Positions 24,688 through 34,189 are shown, counted from the first letter of the stretch. The stretch is 64,000 nt of DNA from Dyella sp. 2HG41-7 (GCF_021390675.1 NZ_JAJEJV010000004.1:3534001-3598000); one strand, 5' to 3'. Notes: generated from the sequence alone by a model not told the origin. Program-made: numbers and translations.

Positions 24688-26529
24688 GTGTCGCTGACCC
24701 TGACCCCTGAGATGATTCTGGTGTTGGGGCTGGTGTGTTTCACCATGCTCATGCTGGTGCTGGAATGGATTCGGGCCGACATGGTGGCCTTGCTGGTGGT
24801 GGTAGTGATCGGCCTCACTGGCCTCATTCCCTCCGATCGCGTGTTCAACGGTTTCGCCGGTAACGCTGTGATCGCCATCATCGCGATCATGATCATGGGC
24901 GCCGGGCTCGATCGCGCCGGCGTGCTCGGACTTACCGCGCAATTCGTGATGCGTATGGCGCGCGGCAAAGAATCGCGCCTCGGCGTCGTCATCAACTCTG
25001 TCACCAGTCTGTTCAGTGCGGTGATTCCGAGCCAGGCGCTTGCGGCGCTGATGATTCCCGTCACCAGTCGCCTGTCCGCGCGCACCGGCGTGCCGATCTC
25101 GCGTCTGTTGCTGCCGATGGCGTTCTGCATTCTTACCGCCACCAACACCACGTTGATCGCGAACTCGCCGCTGATCGTTCTCAACGACCTCATCGCCAGC
25201 GCCAACGCCAACCTGCCGCCGGGCGCGCAAACGGTGCCGAAGTTCGGGCTCTTCAGCGTGACGCCGGTGGGTCTCGCGCTGGCTGTCGCCGGCGTGCTGT
25301 TCTTTTATCTCTACACCAATAAACTTTTGCCGGAACGCGAAGACGAACGGCAGAAAGTGACGCCTGGTCGTACCGAAAGTTACTTCGCCGAAACCTACGG
25401 CATCGTGGGCGAAACGGCGGAGCTGACGGTGACGGCGGAAAGTCCGCTGGTCGGCATGAGCATCGGCGAAGTGGAACAACTGCACGGCGCGCCGCTGATC
25501 CTCGCCATCAAGAGCGCTAACGATGCGCGCATGGCGCCGCCGGCCGATCAAGTGATCTGGGTCGGTTCGGTGCTCGGCGTGCTTGGTCCGCGCGACGAAT
25601 TGAATCGCTTCGCCAACAATCAACTCTGCAAAGTGTCGCCGCGCATGCGGCAGTTGGCCGAACTGTTCAACCCGACGCGCGCCGGTATTTCCGAGGCAGT
25701 GATTCCGCCGAACTCGCGTTTTCTCAAGCAATCGGTGGGCGATCTTCGCTTGCGCAAACGCTACGGCATTTCGGTGCTTGCGGTAACGCGCGGCGAGCAG
25801 GTGTATCGCGACGATCTGCGCTCGGTGAGTTTGCGCACGGGCGACACGCTGGTGCTGCACTCGAGTTGGAAAGCGCTGCAAGACGTCTCGGAAGACAAAG
25901 ACCTGGTCGTCGTCACCGACATCCCGCGCGAAGAGCAGCGCCCAAACAAAGTTTGGCAAGCGGTGGGTTTCTTTCTGTTGGCGAAAAGCCTGGCGCTGTT
26001 CACCAACCTCGACTTGTCCATCGCCATGATGACCGGCGCCATCGGCATGCTGCTCACTGGCGTGTTGAACATGGACGAGGCCTATCGCGCAGTGAACTGG
26101 AAAACCATCTTCGTTACCGCCTGCTTGATTCCGCTCGGTTGGTCGATGGATACCACCGGCACTGCCGCATGGGTAGCGCAGGAAGTGCTGGTGCATCTCG
26201 GGCATGCATCGCCGTGGATTCTGCAGACGTCGCTCGCCATTCTCACCTTGCTGTTTTCGCAGGTGATGTCGAACGTGGGCGCCACGGTGATGATGGTGCC
26301 GGTGGCGATCAGCGTGGCGGTCGCCACGGGCGGCAATCCATCCGCGTATGCGTTGATCGTCGCGGTGTCATCGTCCAACACGTTCCTGCTGAGCTCTGGT
26401 CACCCGGCCTTGATGATGGTCACCGGCCCCGGCGATTACAGCGGCAAGGATTTTTTGCGTGCGGGCATACCGCTTACGTTTATCGTGCTGGTGATTACGC
26501 TGGTGGCCATCAACCTGATGTTCCGCTAA
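24688..26529 (+). CDS. SLC13-family permease with TrkA_C domains
   Basis: A 613-residue inner-membrane transporter of the divalent anion:Na+ symporter group. About five hydrophobic helices (residues 8-205) are followed by two cytoplasmic RCK/TrkA_C regions (about 230-300 and 320-410, with SLRTGDTLVLHS), then about six more helices. NATNTTLIANSPL-like and GATVMMVPVAISVAV stretches give the repeated helix-hairpin motif of the family. The start is a GTG at 24688; no in-frame ATG lies upstream. The substrate, possibly sulfate or dicarboxylate, cannot be decided. Confidence 0.85.
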   Translation: MSLTLTPEMILVLGLVCFTMLMLVLEWIRADMVALLVVVVIGLTGLIPSDRVFNGFAGNAVIAIIAIMIMGAGLDRAGVLGLTAQFVMRMARGKESRLGVVINSVTSLFSAVIPSQALAALMIPVTSRLSARTGVPISRLLLPMAFCILTATNTTLIANSPLIVLNDLIASANANLPPGAQTVPKFGLFSVTPVGLALAVAGVLFFYLYTNKLLPEREDERQKVTPGRTESYFAETYGIVGETAELTVTAESPLVGMSIGEVEQLHGAPLILAIKSANDARMAPPADQVIWVGSVLGVLGPRDELNRFANNQLCKVSPRMRQLAELFNPTRAGISEAVIPPNSRFLKQSVGDLRLRKRYGISVLAVTRGEQVYRDDLRSVSLRTGDTLVLHSSWKALQDVSEDKDLVVVTDIPREEQRPNKVWQAVGFFLLAKSLALFTNLDLSIAMMTGAIGMLLTGVLNMDEAYRAVNWKTIFVTACLIPLGWSMDTTGTAAWVAQEVLVHLGHASPWILQTSLAILTLLFSQVMSNVGATVMMVPVAISVAVATGGNPSAYALIVAVSSSNTFLLSSGHPALMMVTGPGDYSGKDFLRAGIPLTFIVLVITLVAINLMFR

Positions 26530-26550
26530 CGCTCAACGGGCGAAACCGTT

Positions 26551-26895
26551 TCAGACATCCAGCAAGACGTCGCCATGCTCCACGCGTACTGGCACAGCGC
26601 GCAGGCTTTCGCCCTTGCACGGTCCGCCAATGCAGTCGCCGTTCTGGACATTGAACGCCGCGCCATGTGCTGCGCACACCAGCATGCCTTTGGAGACCAG
26701 AAACTTGCCCGGCGCCCAATCGAGGCGGCGGCCCGCATGCGGGCAGATGTTCAGCCAGGCGTTAACGTGATGGCCCAGCCTCAGCAGGATCACGCTCTCT
26801 TCGCCTTCGGGCAGCGCCACGTCTAGCGCGATCGCCTCGCCATCGGGCATGTCGTCAAGCCGGCAAAGGCGGCGGGGAGAGGTGGCTGTATCCAT
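26551..26895 (-). CDS. Rieske-type [2Fe-2S] protein
   Basis: A 114-residue soluble protein when started at the ATG at 26895. The two cluster loops are CPHAG (Cys51, His53) and CAAHGA (Cys74, His77), the standard Rieske ligand set. The frame runs open upstream to 27222, but that part lies opposite another gene. Stand-alone Rieske proteins of this size resemble the NirD/ferredoxin subunits of oxygenases. No oxygenase gene lies nearby, so its partner is unknown. Confidence 0.85.
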   Translation of the reverse strand: MDTATSPRRLCRLDDMPDGEAIALDVALPEGEESVILLRLGHHVNAWLNICPHAGRRLDWAPGKFLVSKGMLVCAAHGAAFNVQNGDCIGGPCKGESLRAVPVRVEHGDVLLDV

Positions 26896-26909
26896 GGGCA
26901 CTTGTCTTG

Positions 26910-26925
26910 GAGGCCATATGGCCTC
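26910..26925. promoter_or_regulatory. 16-bp perfect palindrome between divergent genes
   Basis: GAGGCCATATGGCCTC is a perfect palindrome, 14 nt upstream of the Rieske ATG and 46 nt upstream of the small membrane-protein gene. Its position in a 76-bp divergent gap suits an operator for either gene. No regulator gene is adjacent. Confidence 0.4.
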
Positions 26926-26971
26926 ATCGTTACGCACGTAAGTCGTTGATTTTACCACACGGATTTTTAAC

Positions 26972-27247
26972 ATGCGCATCGTTCTGCCATTGATGCACCG
27001 TCGTCGTAACCCACTCCTCCAGGCCCTTTCGCTGGTGCTGGGCCTTGTGGTGATTGGCGTGCTGATGGTGTTTGGCTTGGTTGTGGCCGGTGTGCTGACC
27101 GTCGGTGGCACCCTGTGGCTGGTCTGGCGGCAGTGGAAGCGCAGCCGCGTTGCGTCCCCGAAAGTCGCCCAGAACGCCCGCCAGCCGGAAGTGCTGGAAG
27201 GCGAGTATGTGGTCATTCGCAACTCGCGCCCGGTCGCTCACCACTAA
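26972..27247 (+). CDS. Small membrane protein of unknown function
   Basis: A 91-residue protein with a basic N-terminus (MHRRRNP), two closely spaced hydrophobic stretches at about 14-33 and 36-53, and a cytoplasmic-looking basic tail ending in VLEGEYVVI. I do not recognise a named family. The codon use matches its neighbours and the frame fills the space between divergent and downstream genes, so it is probably real. Confidence 0.65.
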   Translation: MRIVLPLMHRRRNPLLQALSLVLGLVVIGVLMVFGLVVAGVLTVGGTLWLVWRQWKRSRVASPKVAQNARQPEVLEGEYVVIRNSRPVAHH

Positions 27248-27318
27248 ACGCAAGATTCGGATAGCTGCTTTCGGACAACGCTTTTAGTCTGCAAAGCAGC
27301 TCCTTTTCGGATACTGCC

Positions 27319-28185
27319 ATGCGTAACTCCCTCGCTACCCTCGATGCCCCACTGGAACACGTCCGCGCGCTGATCGAGCGCGCCACAGAAGCGCCTACGC
27401 TGACGGCGCTGGCCAACGCCGCCAAACTCAGCCCCAGCCATTTGCAGCGCGCCTTCCGTCGCCGCTATGGCATGAGTCCGGCCGAATACCATCGCGCGCG
27501 TCGCTTCGGTCAATTCAAAACTGCGTTGAAGCAAGGCGCCGCCGTCACCGATGCCGTATACGACGCCGGTTTCGGCTCCGGCAGCCGCGTTTACGAGCAC
27601 ACCAATCGTTTGCTCGGCATGACGCCGGCCAGCTATCGCGCTGGCGGTGCGGGCGCCAGCATTCGCTACACCACCACCAAGACGCCTTTAGGCCAGCTGC
27701 TGGTTGCCGCTACCGCCAAAGGCATCTGCTCCGTAACGCTCGGCGCGAGCGACAAGGCATTGGAGCAGCGACTGGCTGATGAATTTCCCAAGGCCACACG
27801 CGAACGCGTCGATAACGGACGCGAAGAATGGCTCGATGCCGTGATTGCCCGCATCGCCAGCGAACTGGGTTGGAGCGATGTCGAAGCGCCCGAGATGCCG
27901 CCGCTCGACGTCGCCGCAACCGCGTTTCAATGGCGCGTATGGGAAGCACTCACGCGTATTCCCGCAGGCACGACCAAGAGCTATGGAGAGCTTGCCGCAA
28001 TGATTGGCAAGCCCGGTGCGGCGCGCGCAATCGGCCAGGCGTGCGGTAGCAATCGGCTTGCTTTGCTGGTGCCGTGCCATCGCATCGTTCGCGAGGATGG
28101 ATCACTGGGCGGTTGGCGTTGGGGCGTGGAATTTAAGCGTGCGTTGCTAGCTCGCGAGGAACAGCGCAGCGCACGCTCCGCCTGA
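27319..28185 (+). CDS. Ada-type methylated-DNA--protein-cysteine methyltransferase with AraC domain
   Basis: A 288-residue protein. An AraC-type helix-turn-helix (about 15-110; SPSHLQRAFRRRYGMSPAEYHRARR) precedes the O6-alkylguanine-DNA alkyltransferase part, with VPCHRIVREDGSLGG and the acceptor Cys253. E. coli Ada has an extra N-terminal zinc domain with the phosphotriester-accepting Cys38; this protein lacks it entirely. It can therefore probably repair O6-methylguanine, but activation through phosphotriester sensing is not expected. It may still bind DNA and regulate by another means. Confidence 0.9.
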   Translation: MRNSLATLDAPLEHVRALIERATEAPTLTALANAAKLSPSHLQRAFRRRYGMSPAEYHRARRFGQFKTALKQGAAVTDAVYDAGFGSGSRVYEHTNRLLGMTPASYRAGGAGASIRYTTTKTPLGQLLVAATAKGICSVTLGASDKALEQRLADEFPKATRERVDNGREEWLDAVIARIASELGWSDVEAPEMPPLDVAATAFQWRVWEALTRIPAGTTKSYGELAAMIGKPGAARAIGQACGSNRLALLVPCHRIVREDGSLGGWRWGVEFKRALLAREEQRSARSA

Positions 28186-28226
28186 TTCAGCGACTCGGCA
28201 TTCGCGTTCACCCGATGACACACCTT

Positions 28227-28355
28227 GCCTTACTGTCATTCCGGCGAAAGCCGGAATCCAGTTAAACATGGAGTGCGAAGCACACTCATTAGGTTTTGTG
28301 TCCTTCGGACGCGTATTTAAACTGGATTCCGGCCTTCGCCGGAATGACGTAAGGC
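28227..28355. repeat. 129-bp MITE-like element with ~39-bp terminal inverted repeats
   Basis: The left end, 28227-28266, and the right end, 28316-28355, are inverted copies that differ by one substitution and one inserted base. Each end contains the palindrome CCGGCGAA(A/G)GCCGG within CATTCCGGCG...CCGGAATCCA, a repeat type often seen between genes in proteobacteria. The 49-bp interior has no coding capacity and has small hairpins. It lies between the ada-like gene and the EamA transporter gene. No clear target-site duplication is seen. Confidence 0.85.
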
Positions 28356-28450
28356 TAGAACAAGCTTTTCCTCTGCGTTGACTCCCCATCAACGCAATCT
28401 TGCAGACCTTTCGCTACTGCATCGCCCGCGATGCAGGTATCGTTGTTCCC

Positions 28451-29362
28451 ATGAACGATTCCGCCAACACGCTCGCCGCAACCAGCGATAAAAGCAGCAC
28501 CGGCACGTGGGTGCCCTTGTCGATGTTCGCTCTGTACATCATCTGGGGTTCCACGTACCTGGGCATACGCATCGCGCTGGAAAGCTATCCGCCGTTTCTC
28601 CTGGCGGGACTCCGTTTCGCGGTGGCCGGATCGCTATTGTTTGGCTATCTGCGTTTGCGCGGCGTCGCATTGCCCACCGCACGCCAATGGTTCAACGCGG
28701 CGATTACCGGCGTGCTTTTGCTGGGTTTCGGCAACGGCCTAGTGTGTTACGCCGAAGAGAGCGTGAGCTCGGGTATCTCCGCCGTGGCGGTGGCGAGCAT
28801 GCCGTTGTTTGCGGCGGCATTCACGAGCATGTACGGCGAATGGCCGACACGGAGCGAAACCACGGGACTGCTTATCGGCTTCGTCGGCGTGATCGTGCTG
28901 AATTTCGGCAGCGCCTTGTCGGGCTCGCATATCGGCGCGGTCGCGCTGATCGTCGCATCCATGGCGTGGGCGTTCGGCTCGGTGTGGAGTCGCCGCCGCG
29001 ATATGCCGTCAGGGATGATGAACACCGCGGCACAAATGCTGTGCGGTAGCGTCGCCTTGCTGGTCGTCGGATTTTTAAGCGGCGAGCGATTGCCATCGCA
29101 TCCCAGCGCGCACGCCACGTTGGCGGCGGCGTATCTGGTGGTGTTCGGCTCGTTGATCGCATTCAGCGCGTACCTTTATGTACTCAAGCACGCGCGCCCT
29201 GCGTTTGCGACAAGCTATGCCTACGTCAATCCTCCCGTCGCAGTGCTGTTCGGCGTATTGCTGTTGGGCGAATCGGTAGGTCCTTACGACTTGGTCGGCA
29301 TGGCGATTATTCTCGTCGGCGTCGGCACCATCACGCTGGCGCGCGTGCGACGCACGCGCTGA
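28451..29362 (+). CDS. yedA: EamA-family drug/metabolite exporter (YedA-like)
   Basis: A 303-residue inner-membrane protein with ten predicted helices in two EamA repeats. The start MFALYIIWGSTYLGIRIALE (about 24 onward) and the NGLVCYAEESVSSG and SYAYVNPPVAVLFG stretches match the YedA group. The ATG at 28451 is preferred to an upstream TTG at 28400. The substrate is not evident; family members export amino acids or other metabolites. Confidence 0.85.
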   Translation: MNDSANTLAATSDKSSTGTWVPLSMFALYIIWGSTYLGIRIALESYPPFLLAGLRFAVAGSLLFGYLRLRGVALPTARQWFNAAITGVLLLGFGNGLVCYAEESVSSGISAVAVASMPLFAAAFTSMYGEWPTRSETTGLLIGFVGVIVLNFGSALSGSHIGAVALIVASMAWAFGSVWSRRRDMPSGMMNTAAQMLCGSVALLVVGFLSGERLPSHPSAHATLAAAYLVVFGSLIAFSAYLYVLKHARPAFATSYAYVNPPVAVLFGVLLLGESVGPYDLVGMAIILVGVGTITLARVRRTR

Positions 29363-29449
29363 CTGTCACAGAAACATCACCCGCGAGCGCTTGCGGTAAT
29401 CCATGGCGCAGCCTCACCATAAACGCATCCTCCGGGGAGAAATGCGTTT

Positions 29450-30865
29450 ATGAGCAATGCAACCGATGGTTGGATGGCGCGCGCTGCTCTGCGCAGCGCT
29501 GCATGGGCGGAGCGCTGGTTTCCTGATGCATGGGTGTTTGCCGCATTGGGCGTCATTCTGATCGCTGCGATGGTGCTCGCGTTTGGCGCCACGCCTACGG
29601 CAACGGTCAATGCATTTGGCGATGGCTTTTGGAGCCTCATTCCTTTCACCATGCAGATGGCCTTTGTGGTGATCGGCGGATACGTGGTAGCCAGCGCTCC
29701 GATTGTGGCGCGTTTTATCGATGCGCTGGCGCGCATACCACGCACAGGACGCGGCGCCATCTGTTTCGTCGGCTTGATCAGCATGCTTGCCTCATTGCTT
29801 TCATGGGGCTTTTCGCTGGTGTTCGGCGGCTTGCTGGTGCGCTCGCTCGCCAAACGTACTGAGCTGCGCATGGACTATCGCGCTGCAGGCGCAGCGGCCT
29901 ATCTCGGGCTTGGCGCAGTGTGGGCGATGGGTTTGTCTTCCTCGGCGGCGCAATTGCAGGCCAATCCCAAAAGCATGCCGCCGGGTTTGCTTGCCATTAC
30001 CGGCGTACTGCCGTTTGGTCAAACGATTTTTCTATGGCAATCGATCGTGCTCACCGCCGTATTGATCGCGGTGTCGCTGTTGATCTGCTGGTTGACGGCG
30101 CCATCGGATACGCAGGCACGCACAGCTGAAGATTTCGCTATCGCTGAGACAACCCCATCGACACTGCCACCACGCAGCCGTCCCGGCGAATGGTTGGAAT
30201 ACAGCCCCGCGCTATCCATTCTCATTGGCTTGCTCGGACTTGGTTGGCTTGGCTACGAATTCGCGAGCAAACCCGTCGTCACCGCCATCGCCAATCTCAA
30301 CACGTACAACTTTTTGTTCCTCACGATTGGATTGCTGCTGCACTGGCGACCGCGTAGCTTTCTCAACGCAGTGACGCGCGCCGTGCCGAGCACGACCGGC
30401 GTGCTTATCCAATTTCCGCTTTACGGCGGTATCGCCGCGTTGCTGACACATGCGCCTGGCGCCGATGGCGCAACAGTGGCGCATCGTCTTTCCGGCTTGT
30501 TCGTACATATCGCCTCGACCGGAAGTTTTCCGTTGGTGATGGGCGCGTACTCCGCCATTCTCGGTTTCTTCGTGCCGTCGGGCGGAGGCAAATGGTTGGT
30601 GGAAGCCCCGTACGTAATGCAAGCGGCCAACGATTTGCACGTGCATCTGGGCTGGGCTGTACAGGTCTACAACGCGGCCGAAGCGCTGCCGAATTTGATC
30701 AATCCGTTCTGGATGCTGCCGCTATTGGGCGTGCTTGGATTGAAAGCGCGCGATGTGGTGGGTTTCACCTTCATGCAACTGATGGTGCATGTACCGCTAG
30801 TGCTCGGCTTGCTATGGCTGCTTGGGTTGACGTTGCAGTACGTGGCGCCCGTAGCGCCCACGTGA
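29450..30865 (+). CDS. Short-chain fatty acid transporter (AtoE family)
   Basis: A 471-residue membrane protein with about 12 hydrophobic segments. The order and motifs match AtoE: SLIPFTMQMAFVVIGGYVVA, SLLSWGFSLVFGG, and SAILGFFVPSGGGKWLVEAPYVM near 385-405. AtoE proteins import butyrate and related short acids. GGGGAG lies about 11 nt before the ATG at 29450. No atoDAB genes lie nearby, so use in acetoacetate breakdown is only a family-based guess. Confidence 0.9.
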   Translation: MSNATDGWMARAALRSAAWAERWFPDAWVFAALGVILIAAMVLAFGATPTATVNAFGDGFWSLIPFTMQMAFVVIGGYVVASAPIVARFIDALARIPRTGRGAICFVGLISMLASLLSWGFSLVFGGLLVRSLAKRTELRMDYRAAGAAAYLGLGAVWAMGLSSSAAQLQANPKSMPPGLLAITGVLPFGQTIFLWQSIVLTAVLIAVSLLICWLTAPSDTQARTAEDFAIAETTPSTLPPRSRPGEWLEYSPALSILIGLLGLGWLGYEFASKPVVTAIANLNTYNFLFLTIGLLLHWRPRSFLNAVTRAVPSTTGVLIQFPLYGGIAALLTHAPGADGATVAHRLSGLFVHIASTGSFPLVMGAYSAILGFFVPSGGGKWLVEAPYVMQAANDLHVHLGWAVQVYNAAEALPNLINPFWMLPLLGVLGLKARDVVGFTFMQLMVHVPLVLGLLWLLGLTLQYVAPVAPT

Positions 30866-30889
30866 TGCGCATGTTTCAACCATCAACGT

Positions 30890-30917
30890 GGGAGCGCAGA
30901 CGAATGCCTGCGCTCCC
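30890..30917. terminator. 10-bp hairpin between the atoE-like gene and the convergent ABC operon
   Basis: GGGAGCGCAG (30890-30899) and CTGCGCTCCC (30908-30917) form a perfect stem with an 8-nt loop, 24 nt after the transporter stop and 8 nt before the permease stop on the other strand. Confidence 0.55.
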
Positions 30918-30925
30918 GATTCCCA

Positions 30926-32242
30926 TCACAATTCGCGCAATGCAGTCGTGACAGGCAGACGCGCTGCGCGCAGCGCGGGGAACAAACCGCCGACGAAGCC
31001 GATCGCCAGCGCCCATTTCAGGCCTTCCCACAATAAGCTGGGTGTCACCCTGAAGGTAAACGCCAGCTGCCCGGTCGTGCCCGCGGCGAGTGTCGACGCT
31101 GTCCATCCATTGAAGATCAGCCACGCCAGCAAGCCACCGACCACGCCACCCAGCAACGCCAGCATCATCGTTTCCAGCATCACCGCGACCACCACCGGCA
31201 CACCACGGAAACCGATGGCGCGCAGCGTAGCGATTTCGCGCGCACGTGCGGCGACGGCGGCGAACATGGTGTTGAGCGCGCCGAAGATGGCGCCGATCGC
31301 CATGATCGATCCCACGGTAATGCCCATGATGCGCATCACCTTGCTCATGCCTTCGGATTGCTTGCTGAAGTAGTTGAGCGTGGTGTCGACATCTACCTGC
31401 AAACGCGGATCGCTCGCCAAGGCGGCCTTGAACGTATCGAGCGCTTTGGCGTCGGTGAGTTTGGCGAACACCGATGTACGACTGCTGCCACGACGGTAGG
31501 TGTCCGCAATGACGTTCGCATCGCCCCAGATTTCCGAGTCGTATGCATCGCCGGAAGCGAACACGCCAACCACGTTCCAGGTTTGCGTACCCAACTTCAC
31601 TTCGTGTCCAGGCTGCAAACCTACGAACTGTCGCTGCGCGCCTTGACCGACCACCAGTTCGCGCATGCCGGGTTGGAACATGCGGCCGGCAACGATCTTG
31701 GCGTTAGGGCGCAGCGCCCACGCCTGCTCGCCTACGCCACGTACTTGCACGCTGCCCTCGTCGCCCGGCGTGCCATCGTTCACCGGCAAATTCGCCGCTA
31801 CCACGATTTCGCCCGACACGATGGGCTTGTTCTGCTTGTCGCGCGCAACGCCGGGTGCTTGTTCGATCACCACAATGCTGTCGTGATTCAACACCGAACT
31901 CACTTCGGCCGCCGAGCCGCCGCGCATCACAATGGCCGTATCGGTGCTGCCGGTCTTTTGCAGCGTTTCCGCGTAGCCTTCGCCCATCGCGAGCAACGCC
32001 ACTAATACGCCGACCACGCCGGCAATACCGATCACGACCACCGACGACGACCCGAGGCGCTGCTTAAGCGTACTGACGCCTACGCCCGTCACGGATGCGG
32101 CTTGTCGACCGCGACGCGTAAGCGCCATCCATGCCGCGAATACCACGACCAGCGCCAAGACGACAAACCATGGCAATTGCACCCATACGTAGAGGGCCAC
32201 AGCCAGTATCACCAACACGAGAAGATTGAATAGAAACGTCAT
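30926..32242 (-). CDS. MacB-like ABC transporter permease (second permease)
   Basis: A 438-residue FtsX/MacB-type permease. An N-terminal pair of helices (about 1-40), a linker and a helix near 75 precede a large MacB_PCD periplasmic domain (about 100-290). Three C-terminal helices form the FtsX domain, with AIFGALNTMFAAVAARAREIATLRAIGF as the coupling region. It follows the other permease by 12 nt. The two presumably form a heterodimer in the same efflux complex. Confidence 0.88.
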   Translation of the reverse strand: MTFLFNLLVLVILAVALYVWVQLPWFVVLALVVVFAAWMALTRRGRQAASVTGVGVSTLKQRLGSSSVVVIGIAGVVGVLVALLAMGEGYAETLQKTGSTDTAIVMRGGSAAEVSSVLNHDSIVVIEQAPGVARDKQNKPIVSGEIVVAANLPVNDGTPGDEGSVQVRGVGEQAWALRPNAKIVAGRMFQPGMRELVVGQGAQRQFVGLQPGHEVKLGTQTWNVVGVFASGDAYDSEIWGDANVIADTYRRGSSRTSVFAKLTDAKALDTFKAALASDPRLQVDVDTTLNYFSKQSEGMSKVMRIMGITVGSIMAIGAIFGALNTMFAAVAARAREIATLRAIGFRGVPVVVAVMLETMMLALLGGVVGGLLAWLIFNGWTASTLAAGTTGQLAFTFRVTPSLLWEGLKWALAIGFVGGLFPALRAARLPVTTALREL

Positions 32243-32254
32243 GTCTCAGACTCC

Positions 32255-33424
32255 TCACCGACCAGCCAGTGCGTCGACAATATTCAGGCGCATGGCGCGC
32301 CATGCGGGAATCGCGCCGACGACCAGACCGATCGCCAACATCAATGCAATACCGAGCGACCAACTGCTCGCGCCCACCGTCGGTAGATTGAGAAAACCAC
32401 CGCTGCTCGCGCTGACGCCGGGAATCAATAGCGCCGCCAATCCGATGCCGATAACGCCGCCGAGCAAGACCATCAACACCGATTCGGCCAACACCATGCT
32501 CAGCACACCGCGATCAGAAAAACCCAGCGTTTTCAGCACCGCCAATTCCGATGTGCGCTCGCGCACCGCTTGCATCATGGTGTTGCCGGTCAACAGCAAC
32601 AGGGTGAAGAACACGGCGCCCATGATCGAACCCACGATCAGGCCGATATTCGCCAGCTGCTTCATCCACGAAGCCGTGGCGGCGGCTTCGGTTTGCGTGC
32701 GGGTTTCATGGTCGGAATTGGCCGATATCGCATCGATGGCCTTCGCGACCTGATCGGCCTGATTTACATCGTTCACGCGCGTGACGTACCAACCGACCTG
32801 GCCATTGTTGTAGCCCTTCATCACGGCATCGTCGAAGTATTTCCAATGCATCAGGATCATCTGACCGTAGAAAGCCACGCTCGAATCCGTGGGATGAAGC
32901 ACGCCGACAATATTGAAGGTCCAGTTCTTGCTACCGTTCTGCTGCGGAAAGATGTTCGATTGCAACGGAATCTGATCGCCGACCTTCCAGTGATATTTCT
33001 CCATCAGCTTTTCGCCGACCAACACGCCGGTTCGCGTGTCTACATAGGCTTTGCGCTGATCGGCGCTGACCGCCACTTCCGGGTATTGATCGATGTAGTT
33101 GTCGCTGACGGCGAATGTGAACACCTGATTGTGCGGATCTTGATACGCGCCGCCAAACCAGTTGGCATACGCCACCGACTTCACGCCGGACACGACCGCA
33201 ATTTTCTCGCCCAAACCTTGAGGCAAGGTGTCGATAAAGGACAACTTGGAACCCGTCTGCAAGCGTTGTGCGCCGTTCGCGCTCTTTCCCGCCTGATCGA
33301 ACGAGGTGCGCACGGCGTCGAGCATGCCGAACAACAAAAATGCCGCGGCGATGGACACCAGCGTAAGCACGGTGCGCGTCTTGCGCCTAAACAGCGCCGC
33401 CCAGATGAGATGAAGGTATTTCAT
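32255..33424 (-). CDS. MacB-like ABC transporter permease (first permease)
   Basis: A 389-residue permease. The start MKYLHLIWAALFRRKTRTVLTL is the usual amphipathic-plus-helix entry of the family. A periplasmic MacB_PCD domain lies at about 45-250, and a C-terminal FtsX domain contains MMQAVRERTSELAVLKTLGF. It is followed 12 nt later by a second, distinct permease of the same type and preceded by the ATPase gene with a 10-nt gap. Confidence 0.9.
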   Translation of the reverse strand: MKYLHLIWAALFRRKTRTVLTLVSIAAAFLLFGMLDAVRTSFDQAGKSANGAQRLQTGSKLSFIDTLPQGLGEKIAVVSGVKSVAYANWFGGAYQDPHNQVFTFAVSDNYIDQYPEVAVSADQRKAYVDTRTGVLVGEKLMEKYHWKVGDQIPLQSNIFPQQNGSKNWTFNIVGVLHPTDSSVAFYGQMILMHWKYFDDAVMKGYNNGQVGWYVTRVNDVNQADQVAKAIDAISANSDHETRTQTEAAATASWMKQLANIGLIVGSIMGAVFFTLLLLTGNTMMQAVRERTSELAVLKTLGFSDRGVLSMVLAESVLMVLLGGVIGIGLAALLIPGVSASSGGFLNLPTVGASSWSLGIALMLAIGLVVGAIPAWRAMRLNIVDALAGR

Positions 33425-33434
33425 CGCAGCCTCC

Positions 33435-34121
33435 TCAGGCCGTAGCCTGTTCGACGAGCGTGCCCTTATCCAGATGCAGCGTGTGATCGGCGTATTCGGC
33501 GGCCTTCGGATCGTGCGTCACCATCACGATGGTCTTGCCGTGTTCGCGATTGAGCAGACGCAACAAGCCGAGCACTTCTTCCGCCGATTGGCGATCCAAG
33601 TCGCCGGTCGGTTCATCGCACACCAGCAAGCTGGGATCGGACACGATGGCGCGCGCAATCGCGACGCGCTGTTGTTGACCGCCGGAAAGTTCGCTGGGCT
33701 TGTGCGAAGCGCGATCCGCCAGACCGACCAATTGCAACGCAATGGCCGCATTTTTGCGACGCTGCGCCGCCGACAACTTGGTGAGCAGCAACGGCAATTC
33801 GACGTTACGCTGCGCGCTCAACATCGGCATCAAGTTGTAGAACTGGAACACGAACCCGACGTTTGATGCGCGCCAACGCGCCAACGCTCCGGCGCTCAAT
33901 TGGTCGATGCGCTGGCCGCCGACTTGAATACTGCCGCCGGTCGGCGTATCCAGCCCGCCCACCAGGTTCAACAACGTGGTCTTGCCCGAGCCGGACGGCC
34001 CCATCAGCGCCAGGAAGTCGCCTTCGGCGATATCGAGGTTGATGTGATGCAACACTTCGACTTTCTGCTTTCCGCGTTCGTAGACTTTGGAAAGATCGCG
34101 CAGCTCAATCAACGTACCCAT
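33435..34121 (-). CDS. ABC transporter ATPase (MacB/LolD type)
   Basis: A 228-residue nucleotide-binding subunit. The Walker A motif is GPSGSGKTT (41-49), the signature LSGGQQQR, and Walker [13 protein letters not shown]. The switch His is in MVTHD. The ATG at 34121 is used because AGGAGG precedes it; the frame continues upstream through the adaptor gene. It powers the permease pair downstream. Confidence 0.94.
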   Translation of the reverse strand: MGTLIELRDLSKVYERGKQKVEVLHHINLDIAEGDFLALMGPSGSGKTTLLNLVGGLDTPTGGSIQVGGQRIDQLSAGALARWRASNVGFVFQFYNLMPMLSAQRNVELPLLLTKLSAAQRRKNAAIALQLVGLADRASHKPSELSGGQQQRVAIARAIVSDPSLLVCDEPTGDLDRQSAEEVLGLLRLLNREHGKTIVMVTHDPKAAEYADHTLHLDKGTLVEQATA

Positions 34122-34189
34122 AGCGACAACCTCCTGAATGAAACGATCCGACCTACCGTCATGATGCAGGTCGCGTGTTCTGATGATGG

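Noticed and set aside
24361-26205. 614-codon minus-strand open frame opposite the SLC13 gene
   Set aside because: The translation is a His/Arg-rich composition without domains, and the other strand encodes an obvious membrane transporter.
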